Positions 11,644 through 22,690 of a stretch of 64,000 bases of DNA are shown one piece after another. Below the pieces are notes generated by a model. It did not search any database. It had not been told where the DNA came from and was given only the letters and a program-made list of their open reading frames with translations. Made by a program: the position numbers and the translations under genes. This stretch comes from Molanna angustata (Eukaryota; Arthropoda; Insecta; Trichoptera; Molannidae), in the NCBI GenBank assembly GCA_963576475.1, contig OY754968.1, positions 17,620,734-17,684,733 of the forward strand, given 5' to 3'. Within the stretch, counting starts at the first letter, position 1. The number at the start of each line of letters is the position of its first letter.

Positions 11644-11685
11644 CTTCCTGAGGATGGCCGTCAACGTACGGCTGAAACGTCGAAG
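11644..11685 (+). ncRNA. Hammerhead-ribozyme-like motif, right palindrome arm
   Basis: 5' helix I CUUC (11644-11647), core CUGAGGA (11648-11654), U-G, helix II GCCGU/ACGGC, U, GAAA (11674-11677), helix III AC/GU, C17 at 11681, and 3' helix I GAAG (11682-11685). Every invariant hammerhead core base is present, but helix II is offset from the core by an unpaired U and a possible G-U pair. Activity is unproven. Confidence 0.5.
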
Positions 11686-11741
11686 ACAAGGTTTCACCAG
11701 AAACCAAACGAACACGACGCGGAGTACCCGAGAAACGGATA

Positions 11742-11909
<168 letters not shown>

Positions 11910-12209
11910 CAATTATTAGCTTACAATACTATCATATTATATTACAAAATACAGTCATTTACTAAAACTTATGAATATACATTTTGTATTTTAAATATAT
12001 GAATGTTGACCGCCGTGTTATTTCCAATCGTACAATTCTATAAGCTTCCATGCGCGTTAGAACCGATCGGCCGATGAATCAATCGCTATATGTGCGCCGA
12101 TTTCACTATCGTCCGATGAATTTAAGCTTCCATGCGTGCCTTACCTTATTCATGTTCATTTCTGAATATCTTATAATATGGACCTTATAATTAATTTTGA
12201 ATTTCATAA

Positions 12210-15200
12210 TTAATGTTCTAATTTTTTCAAAATGGAATAGTAGTTGTTAATAAAATAAATTTCATCCAAATCAATCCAGTCTCTTAGTGGCAATGTACTA
12301 CAGTACAAATTTTTCTCACATCTTTTAAATAATTTAATGGGACTGATGTTGGTAAATATTTTTTCAATTCTACTTAAATCTTGAATGGATTCTTTGAAGG
12401 TGTATGAAGTAAGTAATAAAGGTACATTAGGCATCAATAACAATGGTAATGTGTCTAACCATAAGTCATTATCAGAGTTCATTGTTTCATGAAAGCCACA
12501 GTTAAAAATAGCAATAATATTAGGACTCTTGAAACCTTTGGAATAATAATACTGTGAGTATAAAAGTGGTATAAAATAATAACAAGCTTCCACATTCCGT
12601 TCTAGACACAAACCACAGTACTTCCATTTTGGTATTGTATTATGAGTTAATTCGGGTCCAATAAACACTAAATGTATTTTCTTTAAATTGGGAATCCAGT
12701 GAAAGAGGAGTTCAGACACAAGCCTTAAAAAAGAAAAAAATAAACATATTAATGACATTGTTTTTCATTTTATAAAAAGTATCGTAAGTCTTGCATGCAA
12801 ATTAATTAGAATTAAAATTATTGAATTAAAAAAAACAATGTTATAAAAAAACACACTATTAGTCATAGGGTAAAAACAAGTTGTGGCCAACACTAAACTC
12901 TCCACTATATAGTATGTGTACATTTGTTACCATGTTGACAATGCATTATTATGAAGTACATTTCTATTAAATTATTAAAAATACATAAAAAAAGATCAGA
13001 ATGTGAGAGAATTTTAAACAGAAAGTTTCGATAGATGAAATCATAGATGAAGAAATGGACGGATTTCTATGGATAATTAATCAGCTCAAAGTGAATGCAC
13101 TCTGTACATATGAAGTAGATTGAATTTATAGTTTGGGCTTCACAGAGGACACAAATTTTCATAATACAACCATACACATGAATACATTGCCACAAAATTC
13201 ATAGTATGCACTCCCTACATGATAACTGTTGAGAAATTGATGTAAAAATTTGCTCAAATTTAACTAAACTAAAATTTTATTTAACACTAAATTTGTGAAA
13301 TCATGAATATTATTACATACATGGTGGAGGTATAGAGTGAAAAAAAACCTACTAGTCTATAGAAACACATACAATATCTTACAATATCAATTTGAAGTTG
13401 ATAACTTAATTTTCTGATACATATGCCTTTTTAAATATTTTTTTCATACAAATATACAATTAATAGAAAGGACCATAGAATTTTTCTTTCTTTATAGATT
13501 GACAATCTCTGAATGCATTTTGAAGAGAACATTTCTAGTGTATCAAAAATTCAAACAAAATCAAGAAATCTTAATTTTCTAGACCGTGAGAGCATTTTAA
13601 AATACTTTCTTAATTTATTGTTTAAAAAAAACTCTTTGGACAGTACAGTAAATTTTGCTTTTGTTATTATTAACATTTTATAAGTTTTTTTTAACAGATT
13701 TTTAATTATCTCTGAGACGAAGTTGTCTCTATTGAGATAATTAAAAATCTGTTAAAAAATATCTTTGACTCCCGACAGGGAAAAAAATCCAATGTTTGCG
13801 CATATGCAATGATAAAAATATTTGATTTTATAAGTTTGTTTTCTGTATATTTTTTTATTGATTTCATTAAACAATACAGTACAGTAAATATTGCTTTATT
13901 TGCTATCACATTTTATAGATTTGTTTTCTACAAGGAAATAATGGTTTTCTTTACTCCAGTTTACACCAATCTTGTCCTTCATTTACTAAAATAAAAGATA
14001 TAAAGAGAAAGCTGCACTTTATTGAAATCTCTCCACAGCTTTAAAAATTTTATCCATGACAGATATGTCAAGTCAGTTAAACTTATGGTTTAGACTGTAG
14101 TGAGGAAACAAAAAAAATTGTATGCCATGCATATAAAAACATCAAGACAAAACTCAAAGTGTGCACTCTACATGATACCAGTTGAAAAATTGATGTAAAA
14201 AATATGCTTGAAAATTTTGCACATATTTGGAATACAATTAAAAACACTACTTAAATAGGTACTTTGTCTTTTAATATAATTTGTATGAAATGGAAGGGTT
14301 CATTGAAGGTACAACATGAGGCTATTTTTTGAAATAATATGTAATTATTTGCTCATACCATATTCATGATTGAGTAAATCTATTATTTTTAATATATTAA
14401 TTTTCATTTTTGAATTATTAATTAGCTATAAACCACTTGTTTTTTGAGTCACTTCGCAACATGTTTCGGAAGCGCTGTCCTTCCATCGACCGGCGTGTCG
14501 AGACTAACATGTTGAATTTGTGTGTATCTGTCTGTGAAGTGTTTTTGTTTTTGATGGGAAATATATTAAGTATTGGAGAGGTGTTATCAAAGGTATGGTT
14601 ATTTATAAGTTTTATACCGGAATTTATGTGTTTATGTATTTCGAGCGTTTCGTAGTTGTTAAGTCGGTATCCTTTATTCTGTGTTTCATGTAATAGTTTT
14701 AGTTTGTGGTTATTGAAAGAGTGATTAGTTTGGATAATGTGGTTAGCAAATTCTGAGAAATTATTGTTGTTTAAGCATCTTCTGTGTTCGTTAATTCTTA
14801 TATTTAGGTTACGTGATGTCTGTCCTATGTAGTGTTCATTACAGTCACCACATGTTATTCTATAAACTCCACTTTTTTCTTTGTAATTTCTTTTAGTTTT
14901 AGAATTTAATAATGATCTACTGATGTTGTTGTTGGTGTAAAATGCAGCTTTGATACTAGTTGGCAGTGTATTTTTTATTTTTATAGAAATAGGTCCTGTG
15001 TATAGAATTTTTCTCCATTTTTGTTCTGTATTTAGGTTGTTGGTGTTGAATGGATATATGTATTGGTCAGTTGTTTTTTGTTTTTTGTCGAGCATGCTGT
15101 CTATTATTTTGTAATTGTAGCCGTTATTCAATGCGATTTGTTTGATGATGTGTAGTTCGTGTTGGAAGTTGTTTTGTGTCATAGGTATATTTATGAGTCT

Positions 15201-18200
15201 GTTTATCATGGAATGGAAGCTAAGTAGTATCAAAGCTAAACAACATCAGTAGATCATTATTAAATTCAAAAACTAAAAGAAATTACAAAGAAAAAAGTGG
15301 AGTTTATAGAATAACATGTGGTGACTGTAATGAACACTACATAGGACAGACATCACGTAACCTAAATATAAGAATTAACGAACACAGAAGATGCTTAAAC
15401 AACAATAATTTCTCAGAATTTGCTAACCACATTATCCAAACTAATCACTCTTTCAATAACCACAAACTAAAACTATTACATGAAACACAGAATAAAGGAT
15501 ACCGACTTAACAACTACGAAACGCTCGAAATACATAAACACATAAATTCCGGTATAAAACTTATAAATAACCATACCTTTCATAACACCTCTCCAATACT
15601 TATATTTATTTCCCATCAAAAACAAAAACACTTCACAATTCTCCCCTCCCCCCACTAACCCAACCAACCCTCAACCGCCACCCCCCTCGCTTCACAGATA
15701 GATACACACAAATTCAACATGTTAGTCTCGACACGCCGGTCGATGGAAGGACAGCGCTTCCGAAACATGTCGCGAAGTGACTCAAAAAACAAGTAGTTTA
15801 TAGCTAATTAATAATTCAAAAATGGTTTATATTAACTACCACAAAATATCCGCCGAATCATTAAATGATATTAATTTTCAGTTCATTACAATCACAAGGA
15901 TGAAGAAGACTTGGAAGGCCTACAATGGATGGATTATGTCAGTCCTGATACATCCACATAACCAACTGGAAGACTTAGCAACAGAAAGACAAGAATGAAA
16001 AAGACTTCTGGATTCAGCCAAGACCGACCCAAGGTTGTCGAATTTATGATGATGAAAAATTGTTATAAACATACAAACGCATGCCAAAGAGATGAGTTTA
16101 AATAAAAACATATATGTTTATTAAAATCTTACATATCTCTCATAATTGATTCATTATATTTTATGAAAACAATTTGAATTCTTGTTCAACTAGAAAAATA
16201 GTAATTGTCACATTTATAAGGTTAACCAGAAGTAAATAAAATAGTAAATAATCTTATATTATATAGGTACACCAAAAATATTGAAGTAAGACTACTATAG
16301 AATCATTATATTTTTAACAAATTCACTGGACACACTGATAATACATAATTAGAACTAAAAGGTAATTATATTTGTGCTAGTCATTTTCAACTGTTATATA
16401 ATAAGACTAAAAAGCTTCCATTTTTCTGAATTTAAAAAAGTAAATTGTACATATTAACATTTCAGAGTGGCGATCATTTGTTTTAGTTTTTAATCCAAGG
16501 CCATAAATAAAATTCTGCCTTCAATTTACTACTTCATTTTCTTTTTGTTCATAGATGTTTGAAAAATTCACTATGTATTTATTTAGTAAATAACAATTCC
16601 AAATTCGATAACTCCCAATAATTGAAGTATTTATACAGCTATGCATTTGTGTCTATATTTTCATGTAAAAAATTTTATACAACAATATACAGTACAAAAT
16701 AATTAAGATTGTATACATTATTTCTAGTTATTCTTTTGAGGCTGGAAACACTGGATAGTTGGAAGAAATTGCAATAAACTTGCCTCTTGCGCAAGAAGTA
16801 TATAATTCTGATAAGCTACAAAAATAAAATATATTGAAGGGTGAAATATTCCCAAGCTTAATCATTGCATATGTTGGAATTTATTTTCTTTTAAATAATT
16901 TACACTACGTCCTTTAACCAGGTATTTCTTCAGAGGTTTAATATTTTGGTTTCAGATCGATAAAAGTTTTTTTGTTTTCAGATCGATTCTACAAAAATAC
17001 AACAATTAGCTATTCAAAAAAAAAATACATTACCGATCAAAATTTGCCCATTCATATGTAACACCAACAATATGAATTACAAGACCGTCTTCTTGAATAT
17101 TAAAATTAACTAAAAGTTTGCATTCAATCAAAGTGTTCATTATTGTAGAAACATGAGAAAGCTTATCTCCGAGCCACATTTTTTTCAACATTTCATCCTC
17201 AACTATTTCTTTGTTGTTTGAGTATATATTTATAACATCTTGATACGAAAAATTTACTGTCAATGGGACAGGATTTGTATATTCTAAAATAAAAATAAAA
17301 TAATACATTGGTTGAATTAGGTAAGTACATTATACACTAACTAGATTAAAGTAGAAACAGGAATGGCTCAACTTAATTTGCTCACCATTTTGTCGCATAT
17401 CAAATACAAATTAAAAGATGGGTAAGCACCAATGTTCGCGTGTGCGCGCGCACACCTACTAAAATGTATCCGCACACATGTCTCCGCACAGTCAATATTA
17501 TATAAGAAAGTTTCCATTGCCAGATTTTAGTTATCTTTTTTATTTATTTCAAAAATTATCTTTGTTAGTGTTGTCATTACATTATAAAATCACTGTGATT
17601 AATAAATACCCTAAAAATATACATTTTAATGAAAAATTGTATGTGTGTTTATGGGGGGGGGGTGTAAATTTATCGCACCGCCACTGCACAGATGCGTCGA
17701 AGATCCGCACACACAATAGAAAAATTAGAGGGAACGTTGGTAAGCACTGAAAATACAATTCTGTTATTGAATAATAATATGAAACAAAACCTGAGAAAAA
17801 AGTCATACTTAGACGATTACAGTAAAATTTATATTGTAGATCCATGAGATGGCATATTTCTTTATGTTTATCTTTGTGTTCATTTTGATGATCGATAGAA
17901 CAATAGCTAACAGCTGGACAATATGAACAATCAAATAGTAAATCCCTGGAGGTATTATGACACACAGCACAAGCTCTGGGAAACATCCATATCTAAAATT
18001 AATTTGTTTGATATTATTTTTAATTCAATACATAACCTGTAATTCATAGCAGTGATTGTTTTTTTCAACCAATTTTTTAATCAATTCGTGCATTGAGTTG
18101 CATTATAATTTTTTTCTATTATAAATTATTTGATAAATTAATAAAAGATATACCAACTTGATTTTCTACTGGTAAAAGTGGACGACACAATTCATGTTCT

Positions 18201-18493
18201 AAAACAAATTTTATTTTCATTCTGGATATCAACCAATTGTTTTCAGTTAAACTAAAGCAATTCTGTTGTTTTGTAACTTCAATAAATTTACGTAAAATTT
18301 TACAAAGTTCACTATGACCTGGCCAGTGTTTTTTTTGGTGGGCTACACAACAGTATCGAAATATTTTACAGCTATTACAACTTTTAAGGTCCTTTTTTTT
18401 TACTTTACAAACATGACATACTGTTGAATAATAAAATTCTTCATAGGGGTTTTCTGTTTGAACATTTGAAGCATTCTTCATGCTTGCCTGCAT
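12210..18493 (-). CDS. MSS51-like MYND zinc-finger protein, 4 exons, 427 aa
   Basis: Exons on minus: 18493-18158, 17992-17809, 17283-17034 and 12723-12210. The lengths 336+184+250+514 = 1284 nt, and phases 0, 1 and 2 close in frame to the stop. Residues about 26-64 form a MYND finger (CHVC, CNSC, then CCVAHQ, HWPGH, C). Residues about 119-158 form a second Cys/His cluster (CAVC, CSYC, then YCSIDHQ, HKEIC). The last exon matches the C-terminal domain of MSS51-type proteins (LLFHWIPNLKKIHLVFIGPE, IIAIFNCGFHE, PLLLTSYT). MSS51 is a mitochondrial translational activator in yeast and a mitochondria-linked MYND protein in animals; the function here is inferred. Length fits the family. The donor at 18157 (caa|gttggt) is weak but is the only one keeping phase. 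The 4.3-kb last intron holds a Penelope-like insertion. Confidence 0.85.
12870..13070. repeat. Dispersed repeat shared with 60345-60610
   Basis: gttgtggccaacactaaact is identical at about 12882 and 60352. Weaker downstream similarity continues (cgacaat/gacaatgca, then gtgagag.attttaaa, then tctatgga..ctaatcag). It lies in the last intron of the MSS51-like gene. The element type is unknown. Confidence 0.6.
13687..13759. repeat. Perfect 26-bp inverted repeat with 21-nt loop
   Basis: The arm ttaacagatttttaattatc plus flanking Ts and ctc (13687-13712) is exactly complementary to 13734-13759. The loop contains gagac..gtctc, a further small stem. It is intronic, in the MSS51-like gene, and is probably a tiny hairpin MITE. 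Confidence 0.7.
14418..15233 (-). pseudogene. PLE polyprotein C-terminal fragment with GIY-YIG endonuclease
   Basis: 271 codons covering the post-RT linker (RLINIPMTQNNFQHELH) and the endonuclease: SGVYRITCGDCNEHYIGQTS (GVY and YIG of GIY-YIG, with the CxxC insert) and NIRINEHRR, ending near LHETQNKGYRLNNYETLEIH. The reverse-transcriptase part is missing, so this is a 5'-truncated copy. The frame runs on through the terminal repeat, and its last residues are therefore not real protein. Confidence 0.85.
15239..15867 (+). pseudogene. PLE GIY-YIG fragment, opposite orientation
   Basis: The plus-strand copy starts at aacaacatcagtagatcatt and encodes the same SGVYRITCGDCNEHYIGQTS block, shorter at its 5' end than the minus-strand copy. 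The 3' region holds the structured terminal motif at 15731-15779 and the tail. Not functional. Confidence 0.85.
15731..15779 (+). ncRNA. Degenerate hammerhead-like terminal motif, 14-kb PLE
   Basis: CGGUCGA in place of CUGANGA, extra U, helix II GGAAG/CUUCC around GACAGCG, GAAA, self-complementary ACAUGU, C, then GCG pairing with the upstream CGC. Two core bases are changed, so catalysis is doubtful. The minus-strand arm has a further-mutated copy at about 14450-14499. Confidence 0.4.
15885..16060 (+). mobile_element. LINE (RTE-like) 3'-end remnant
   Basis: In frame it reads KKTWKAYNGWIMSV, then LEDLATERQE-stop-KRLLDSAKTDPR, resembling the extreme C terminus of RTE/R4-like RT proteins ('W..LA.DR..WR.L...A'). 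It ends in an ATG-repeat tail. It starts just after the right TSD of the PLE. Confidence 0.55.
16740..16800 (+). repeat. LINE/SINE 3'-end fragment ('ttggaagaaattgc' family)
   Basis: agttggaagaaattgcaata matches the conserved 3' end seen better at 26548-26640 and 27925-28030. Short and degraded. Confidence 0.45.
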
Positions 18494-18639
18494 GCTCAGT
18501 ATGCTTCAAATAATATTTTATACGACGAAAATCAGTGTGTAAAAAGACAAAATTATATGGTTATAATATTAAACAGTAAACCAATGAAACCGAAATTCAA
18601 CTAGGGCACCGTATTATGTTTCTTACAGTTTTGTAGAAT

Positions 18640-18716
18640 AATTTTAAAATGAGATTAATAGGATCTCTTGCTCTCTTAAACGGCGCTATATAAATTCTAC
18701 AACAATAATAATAAAG
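18640..18716 (+). repeat. LINE 3' tail ('aacggcgctatataaat' + AAT repeats)
   Basis: ctcttaaacggcgctatata followed by aataataata. The same tail recurs at 35795-35872 and, diverged, at 27010-27070. It lies just upstream of the MSS51-like gene. Confidence 0.55.
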
Positions 18717-18779
18717 ATGCTAGGCACAGATTGGTGATATATGTATTAAGCAGTACTAGGTTTTATAAGTACTCTCTAT

Positions 18780-19380
18780 TGTACAACTCTTTTCTATGCT
18801 TTCTATTTTATATCAACAATCAACAGAACACAAATACAGGTGACAGTGACAGATCCACATCCACTACGGACAACTACGGATCTTGACCATCTTGACTTGA
18901 CAGTTGTTGATCATAGAAACCATAGAACACACTAGTAACTACACTAACACATAGAACACACTAGCCCACTGATAGAAACTATTCCATAGATAAAATTTGA
19001 ATTACGGATCATATATTTATATATGGTTGTTAATATTGTTGAATTTGATTTAATTTCTTTTTCTACTTTTGTTTAGTAGTGCACCTTTCTTTCGAGATGG
19101 AGTAACATTATACAGCGGGCATAGGGTAAGAGCCATTTTTACCATCGTGTAGTTCACAAAAAAAGCTTTAATAATAAAGTATAAAAAATATACAAACAAA
19201 AAACATTAATTTTTATGAAAAAATAATACATAGCTGCCATTTTAGAAGTGAGAGATTAATGATATTTCATTAATACTATGTTCTGCGGGGGGGGAATATT
19301 TGATAGACTTATTAAAATAATTTATATGGAAATTCACAAAAGCTTTTTAAATAAACAGAAATATTTCATCAAAAACCAAG
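18780..19380. other. Intergenic spacer between divergent MSS51-like and Asx genes
   Basis: Contains short repeats of catagaacacactag near 18920-18965. No coding signal. Promoter elements for the minus-strand gene should lie near 18494-18700, but I cannot point to a specific one. Confidence 0.4.
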
Positions 19381-20536
19381 TGCAGCCCACCTCTTCACAG
19401 CTTCTGATGTCCCCCTAGCATTTCACCTTCATGGTTCCCTCTATCCCATTACTCTAATTCCACTTCTACATTCAGCTTTACAGCACCCATGCCCATACAC
19501 TAAATACTTGCACCCACACACTTCAGTCTGCTCGCATCTGAGGAAGCGAGCGGTAGTATCCGAAATGTATTGTGAAAGTAAATGAAATAAAAGTGAAATA
19601 ATACAAGTACTTCACACACGCTATAACATGAGAAGCTCCAAAAGAGAGCAGTCCACGACGAAGCAGCATCCAAGATAAAAGCAGTATTCTATTTTCGATT
19701 ATGATGGGCCTCAGTAATAAGCTAACAAAAAAGAACTTTAAAACTGTGCCCGAAAAGAAGCCTACTAGAAGGGGCAGCTCCAGGGCACAGCGACATTCAA
19801 TCTCCAGGCATGTCACTGTCTTCTACGTGGTGGCTGTAAGTTCGGCAGGGCCCAACTTCTCCGACAGGCCGGCAAGTCCTTGTTGTGCCCGGGGTGGTTT
19901 CTTTTCTTCATTCTGCGCGATCCTCACGAACTTCGCCCATGAATGGCTCCGTGACACATGGCAACGCTATGACGGCGCATCTCTCCTTAGCGACAAAGTT
20001 TGCAGGCCAGCTGGGAACCTCACCGGAGTCGACGGTGGCCCAACAACGATTAACGCCCTAGACCAGTGGTCCCCAACCTATGGGCCGCGGCCCGGTACCG
20101 GGCCGTGAACCAAATGGGCACTGGGCCGCGCCGCGTGGTTAAAAATCAAAATATTTTTTTGAAAAAATCGTCAATTATAATGCTTGAAATATTTATTTCG
20201 TTAAAAACCCCTTCACGCTAAGTTACCTTCTACATAATACCTTCGAAGTAAAACAACACCACACTGCCATAATATGCATGCCGAATGCGGAGTAGTTTTT
20301 TGTCAAACTGGTCGCTCCTTGACTCCGAAGGCGGTCTTGTCGTAACTTAAATAAGGTAAATCGTATTCAATCACGTCTCGGTGTCGAAAGCCGTCCTCTG
20401 TCGATCGAAGATCGGAGTCGAGACGTCTATCGATCGAGATTCGAGATCTTATGTATACTTCAAAATTGAAAATCGGGGTATACAGCGTGTTAATGGAAGT
20501 ATTTGAGTTAATTTAACCAGCGATTCCTGACGTTAT

Positions 20537-21215
20537 TTGAAGTATAAAATGTTCAAGGTTTTTTTTCTCTACAGCGACATTTTTTTTTTCAATACAAATT
20601 ATTGTATTTTCAACGACTTTGAAACTGAGAGAGTGAAAAAAATGTCGCCGCAACGAAAAATTTCATCAACATTTTTTGCTCCAAATGTCCTCAGGAATCT
20701 ATCCCTTCAGGGTAAAATGACAACTATTTTCAAGTTGGCAGACAAAGTAGCTGCGTTTAAAGCCAAACTGGACTTGTGGTAACGGCGCGTGAACAGAGGC
20801 GTTTTTGACATGTTCTAGATATTGGTGGGAATTTTAGGCGAGACTGAGCTAGAGCAATCATTCTCCCAGTTGGTGCAAGATCATCTCTCTTTACTTTTGA
20901 AAGAGTTTGAGCGCTACTCCAACAAAAAATGACCCACGGACTGGTAAGGAATGGATCTGGGACCCATTTTGCAATAAAACTCGCGAATCTAGCATGCCTG
21001 TGAAAGAGTGAAAGGAGAAGACCAACTGCTGGATATTTCAAATGACGGCAGCCTTAAAACTATGTTCGAGACTACAACTCTGCCAGTGTTCTGGATTAGA
21101 GTCATGGCGGAGTACCCTGAGATTGCCACCACAGCACTAAAATCCCAAACTTTTTTCATTGGCCCTCGAAGATGTCTTCAAAACTCTTGATTGGTCTAAG
21201 AAAGGCCATTTAATT
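20537..21215 (+). pseudogene. Degenerate hAT transposase (ZBED5/SCAND3-like)
   Basis: 20640-20782 reads LSLQGKMTTIFKLADKVAAF, then KLDLW, the conserved 'LQGK..I..L.D.V.AF..KL.LW' block. Around 21035-21160 is NDGSLKTMFETTTLPVFWIR, then EYPEIATTALK, the C-terminal dimerisation start. Stops and frameshifts between them, and loss of the N-terminal half, make it non-functional. Confidence 0.8.
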
Positions 21216-21508
21216 GAGTTTCAATTAGTTTGAATTTTATTCTAATTCTATTTTTTTCTGTTTGGTATTTTTTATTTAATGTAAACTTCAATAGTTTTAA
21301 TATTATTATAATTTAATCTATTTGTATTCATTTTTAAGGGGTTACTGTATTTTATTTTGAACGTTTGTTTAAAAACGATTAATTTAATTATGAAATCAAA
21401 CACTTAATCTTCAAAATGAAAACTTATAAAGAAAAATAAATAAATAACTTACAATTTAATATATATGCAAGTTCAGAATAACATTAAAATCCTAATATTA
21501 AACTCATA

Positions 21509-21683
21509 CAGTGTTATTTATAAAAATAAATTTGGTTCAATTGAACCCGGTTCAAAGTTTTATTCTGAAATTCAAATATTCTCATAAAAGAATAAATAAT
21601 TCTTGTATGAGAATATTTGAATTTCAGAATAAGACTTTGAACCGGGTTCAATTGAACCAAATTTATTTTTATAAATAACACTG
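21509..21683. mobile_element. Tc1/mariner-type hairpin MITE (175 bp, TA TSD)
   Basis: The element is almost entirely palindromic: about 78-bp arms (cagtgttatttataaaaata and its complement at the right end) around a short loop near 21595. It starts CAGTG, ends CACTG, and is flanked by TA on both sides (21507-21508 and 21684-21685), the Tc1/mariner target. It contains the inner palindrome ggttcaattgaacc in each arm and is nested in the hAT element. Confidence 0.8.
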
Positions 21684-22144
21684 TAAGCGTTCTCGAAATT
21701 ATTTTCTCTTTCTTGACAACAACAAGAAATATTCTTTCAACCTCCTGTTGACCCTTAAAAATAAAGAAAATACCCATGAATCAAAAAAAAAAAAAATATC
21801 TCAAAAGTTTTTTTTCTTAATCTCAAATCATTTTTTCTTAATTTTCCCCACAACCTTGTATTTTTTTATTTTATTTACTACTTTTATTTGTCACAACAAC
21901 TTATGTACCACGATCGTAATTTTTATTCATTCTTTTAAAAATATTATATTTTATGAATAAATATTTTTAGCGAATTTTTCCTCCCCAAAAACCTTGTTCT
22001 TTATGGTGAGGAACCACAATTTATTATTTTATGTTTATTGTTTATTTTTAATACATTTTTCTTTACTGTTTATTTTTATTTTTTATGTTTCTCTGTAAAA
22101 TAATATTTCCTTATTAAATAATAAAATTAAAAAAAAATCTACAT

Positions 22145-22212
22145 TCAATGTGACCGCCCCCCCCAATGTGACACTCCCCATGTGATTCCCCCCCAATGTA
22201 ACCCCCCCTACC
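22145..22212. repeat. C-rich degenerate minisatellite; G-tract array on minus strand
   Basis: Imperfect units of (c)aatgtgac plus a C run occur four times. On the minus strand this gives four G tracts of 4 to 9 nt within about 70 nt. Confidence 0.6.
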
Positions 22213-22690
22213 CTCAGTGGGCCGCGGTGAAATTATCAAACGCTGACCGGTCCGTGGCGACAAAAAGGTTGGGGACCACTGCCCTAGACGACACGAAAAA
22301 TCCCTCGTGGCCAAACCTGCGAGACCTCGCGTTCCCGGCCGCAACGTCTCTGCCCTGTTTATGACCTCATCCTAGTTCCGAAGCACCGTCAGCGCCCATG
22401 CGCGTGACATGTGATGTCACACAGACCTCCTACGTTTTCGAAAAATACGGCCGCCATCGGTATTTGTACGCGTCGACCGATGGCGGCATCACACCAACCC
22501 ATGTTTTCTCCACGAACGTTGAATGCCAAAAGAACCCTGGCAGCAAGCGTTGCCACTCGCACATCACAGCGCTATTAGCGAATTCCTCTCCTCGCCGAAA
22601 GTACTAGTTACTTCCCGATAATGTAGTCGTGGAGAAATAAAAAATGGTGTTCTCGGCAACACTTTTTTCGAGAAAAACAAGTATTTATTA

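Larger units (their letters stand above)
14394..15880. mobile_element. Penelope-like element: inverted pair of 5'-truncated copies, 13-bp TSD
   Basis: The 13-mer atattaattttca flanks the insertion (14394-14406 and 15868-15880). Within it, 14407-15238 is a minus-strand PLE 3' part and 15239-15867 a plus-strand 3' part of the same family, joined 5' to 5' with 3' ends outward. Both encode the same GIY-YIG domain segment. The right arm extends about 45 bp further, ending in an accacaaaatatccgccga tail, and keeps a C-rich stretch of about 60 bp that the left arm lacks between two 'cttcaca' repeats. The insertion lies in an intron of the MSS51-like gene. Confidence 0.9.
20064..22281 (+). mobile_element. 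hAT DNA transposon, perfect 16-bp TIR and 8-bp TSD
   Basis: The termini CAGTGGTCCCCAACCT and its exact complement are flanked by identical ccctagac (20056-20063 and 22282-22289). Subterminal 'gggccgcggcccggtaccgg' is typical of ZBED5/SCAND3-like hAT ends. The 2.2-kb interior has transposase remnants and a later Tc1/mariner-type hairpin. The perfect TIRs and TSD suggest a younger insertion than the 1554-3169 element. Confidence 0.95.
19381..22690. mobile_element. Unclassified GC-rich block (probable retroelement), split by a hAT element
   Basis: 19381-20063 and 22290-22690 are markedly richer in GC and CpG than their surroundings. They read as one sequence once the hAT element at 20064-22281 and one 8-bp TSD copy are removed. 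19535-19600 has 'ctgaggaagcgagcgg..ccgaaatg' followed by aaataaaagtgaaataatac, a kind of terminal sequence seen in retroelements. A frame from 19701 starts MMGLSNKLTKKNFKTVPEKK but runs into low-complexity sequence. 22450-22487 forms an 11-bp hairpin (gccgccatcgg/ccgatggcggc). Identity and ends are not resolved. Confidence 0.45.

Noticed and set aside
19535..19600. Another hammerhead-like motif (ctgagga..ccgaaatg)
   Set aside because: No helix II pairing next to the core; gctcgc/gcgagc forms a competing hairpin across the core box.
19701..20108. 135-codon frame starting MMGLSNKLTKK as a host gene
   Set aside because: It runs into the hAT terminus, has no recognisable domain, and lies in a probable repeat.
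21709..21960. Small hydrophobic frame at 21748-21960 as a membrane peptide
   Set aside because: Low-complexity T-rich sequence inside a hAT element.
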